From Verrucomicrobiota bacterium (GTDB lineage Bacteria > Verrucomicrobiota > Verrucomicrobiia > Limisphaerales > DSYF01): a stretch of 6,401 nucleotides of DNA. Shown here piece by piece: positions 5,922-6,401 of this stretch. The notes under the pieces were generated by a model. The model did no database searches, was not told the origin of the DNA, and saw nothing but the letters and a program-made list of their open reading frames with translations. Position 1 is the stretch's first letter. The number at the start of each line of letters is the position of its first letter. The position numbers and the translations under genes are program-made. The stretch lies in contig JALOTU010000141.1 of assembly GCA_025457725.1 (NCBI GenBank), positions 1-6,401 of the forward strand, read 5' to 3'.

Positions 5922-6401
5922 TCAGGCCGCCAACGGCATGCCGGCGAGCGAGGCATACCGGGAGTCGCCCGGGGTTGGCACGCTTTGCATCAGGTGAATG
6001 GCCTCCACCTGCCACCCGGGAATCATTCCGACATCACATCGCTCCAGCACCTGGCGGATCAGCCGGAGTTCGGGCCTCTTTCTCGTGTTCACCCGGCCCA
6101 AGGTGAGATGCGGATGAAACTCGCGGCCCTCCACTTCGCCCCAGGCGCGCGTGGCCTCCTGAACGCCGGCCTGCAGGTCCGCCAGAGAACCCAGCGCGCC
6201 TTCCAGCCCGATCCACACCACCCGGGGCGAATCCGTATCGGGAAAACACCCGGGTCGTCCCGCGTGAATTTCAAACGCGCGCCGCCCCTGCACCGATGCC
6301 GCCAACGCCGATTTGATGGAATCCACTTCGGCGGCCGGAACATGGCCCAGGAACCTGAGCGTCAGATGGATGTCCTGGGTGCGCACCCTGCGAACGCTCC
6401 C
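5922..6401 (-). CDS. thpR: RNA 2',3'-cyclic phosphodiesterase (2H superfamily, LigT/ThpR), partial (N-terminus beyond right edge)
   Basis: The last 159 residues are visible; about 30 N-terminal residues lie beyond the right edge. The in-frame GTG at 6386 is not taken as the start, because the codons before it encode GSVRRVRTQDIHLTLRFLG, which fits the xVRWVxPENLHLTLxFLG region preceding the first catalytic motif of the family. Both signature HxTx motifs of the 2H phosphoesterase fold are present: HLTL at visible residues 12-15 and again at 98-101 within EFHPHLTLGR. Other family features are PRVVWIGL in the middle and LMQSVPTPGDSRYASL near the C-terminus (usually LYxSxLxPxGxxYxxL). The enzyme hydrolyses 2',3'-cyclic phosphate RNA ends to 2'-phosphates and in vitro can join tRNA halves by 2'-5' linkage. 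It lies immediately upstream of the SIS-domain gene in the same direction, so the two are probably co-transcribed. Confidence 0.92.
   Translation of the reverse strand, partial: GSVRRVRTQDIHLTLRFLGHVPAAEVDSIKSALAASVQGRRAFEIHAGRPGCFPDTDSPRVVWIGLEGALGSLADLQAGVQEATRAWGEVEGREFHPHLTLGRVNTRKRPELRLIRQVLERCDVGMIPGWQVEAIHLMQSVPTPGDSRYASLAGMPLAA

Overview
The window is a compact, GC-rich bacterial chromosome segment with seven protein genes, two of which run off the edges. No phage, transposase, CRISPR or rRNA/tRNA sequence was seen. A two-SIS-domain relative of glucokinase regulatory protein, an ATP-grasp/alpha-E operon, and an intergenic CACGAA-type hairpin repeat together suggest Verrucomicrobiota or a related PVC-group lineage. 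That placement is inferred from gene content and from memory of such genomes, not from a marker gene.

Layout. Bases 1-1907, minus strand: a circularly permuted ATP-grasp protein followed 3 bases later by an alpha-E (DUF403) protein cut by the left edge. This is the core of a widespread putative peptide-synthesis or peptide-modification operon. Bases 2047-2595, minus: an exported SYLF/Ysc84-family protein with its own intrinsic terminator (1991-2027), which separates it from the ATP-grasp operon. Bases 2688-3904, plus: ruvX (yqgF) and truA, overlapping by ATGA and so probably translationally coupled. They are divergent from the SYLF gene across 92 bases. Bases 3905-4056: convergent intergenic space filled by an 83-base inverted repeat built of CACGAA units with a 9-base period. 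Bases 4057-6401, minus: thpR (LigT-like RNA 2',3'-cyclic phosphodiesterase, cut by the right edge), then a 616-residue MurQ/GKRP-type protein.

The GKRP-like protein is the most interesting item. It appears to be a single-chain pseudo-dimer of two MurQ-type SIS domains. By eye, the two catalytic glutamates of MurQ are divided between its halves: the second one survives in the first SIS domain (Glu146) and the first one survives in the second SIS domain (Glu336). This suggests one composite sugar-phosphate site, either still catalytic or used for sensing, as in vertebrate glucokinase regulatory protein.

The genes do not form one pathway. RuvX (16S pre-rRNA processing or Holliday junction resolution), TruA (tRNA pseudouridylation) and ThpR (RNA end chemistry) share an RNA-processing flavour. 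The SYLF and ATP-grasp/alpha-E genes are envelope or secondary-metabolism type functions.
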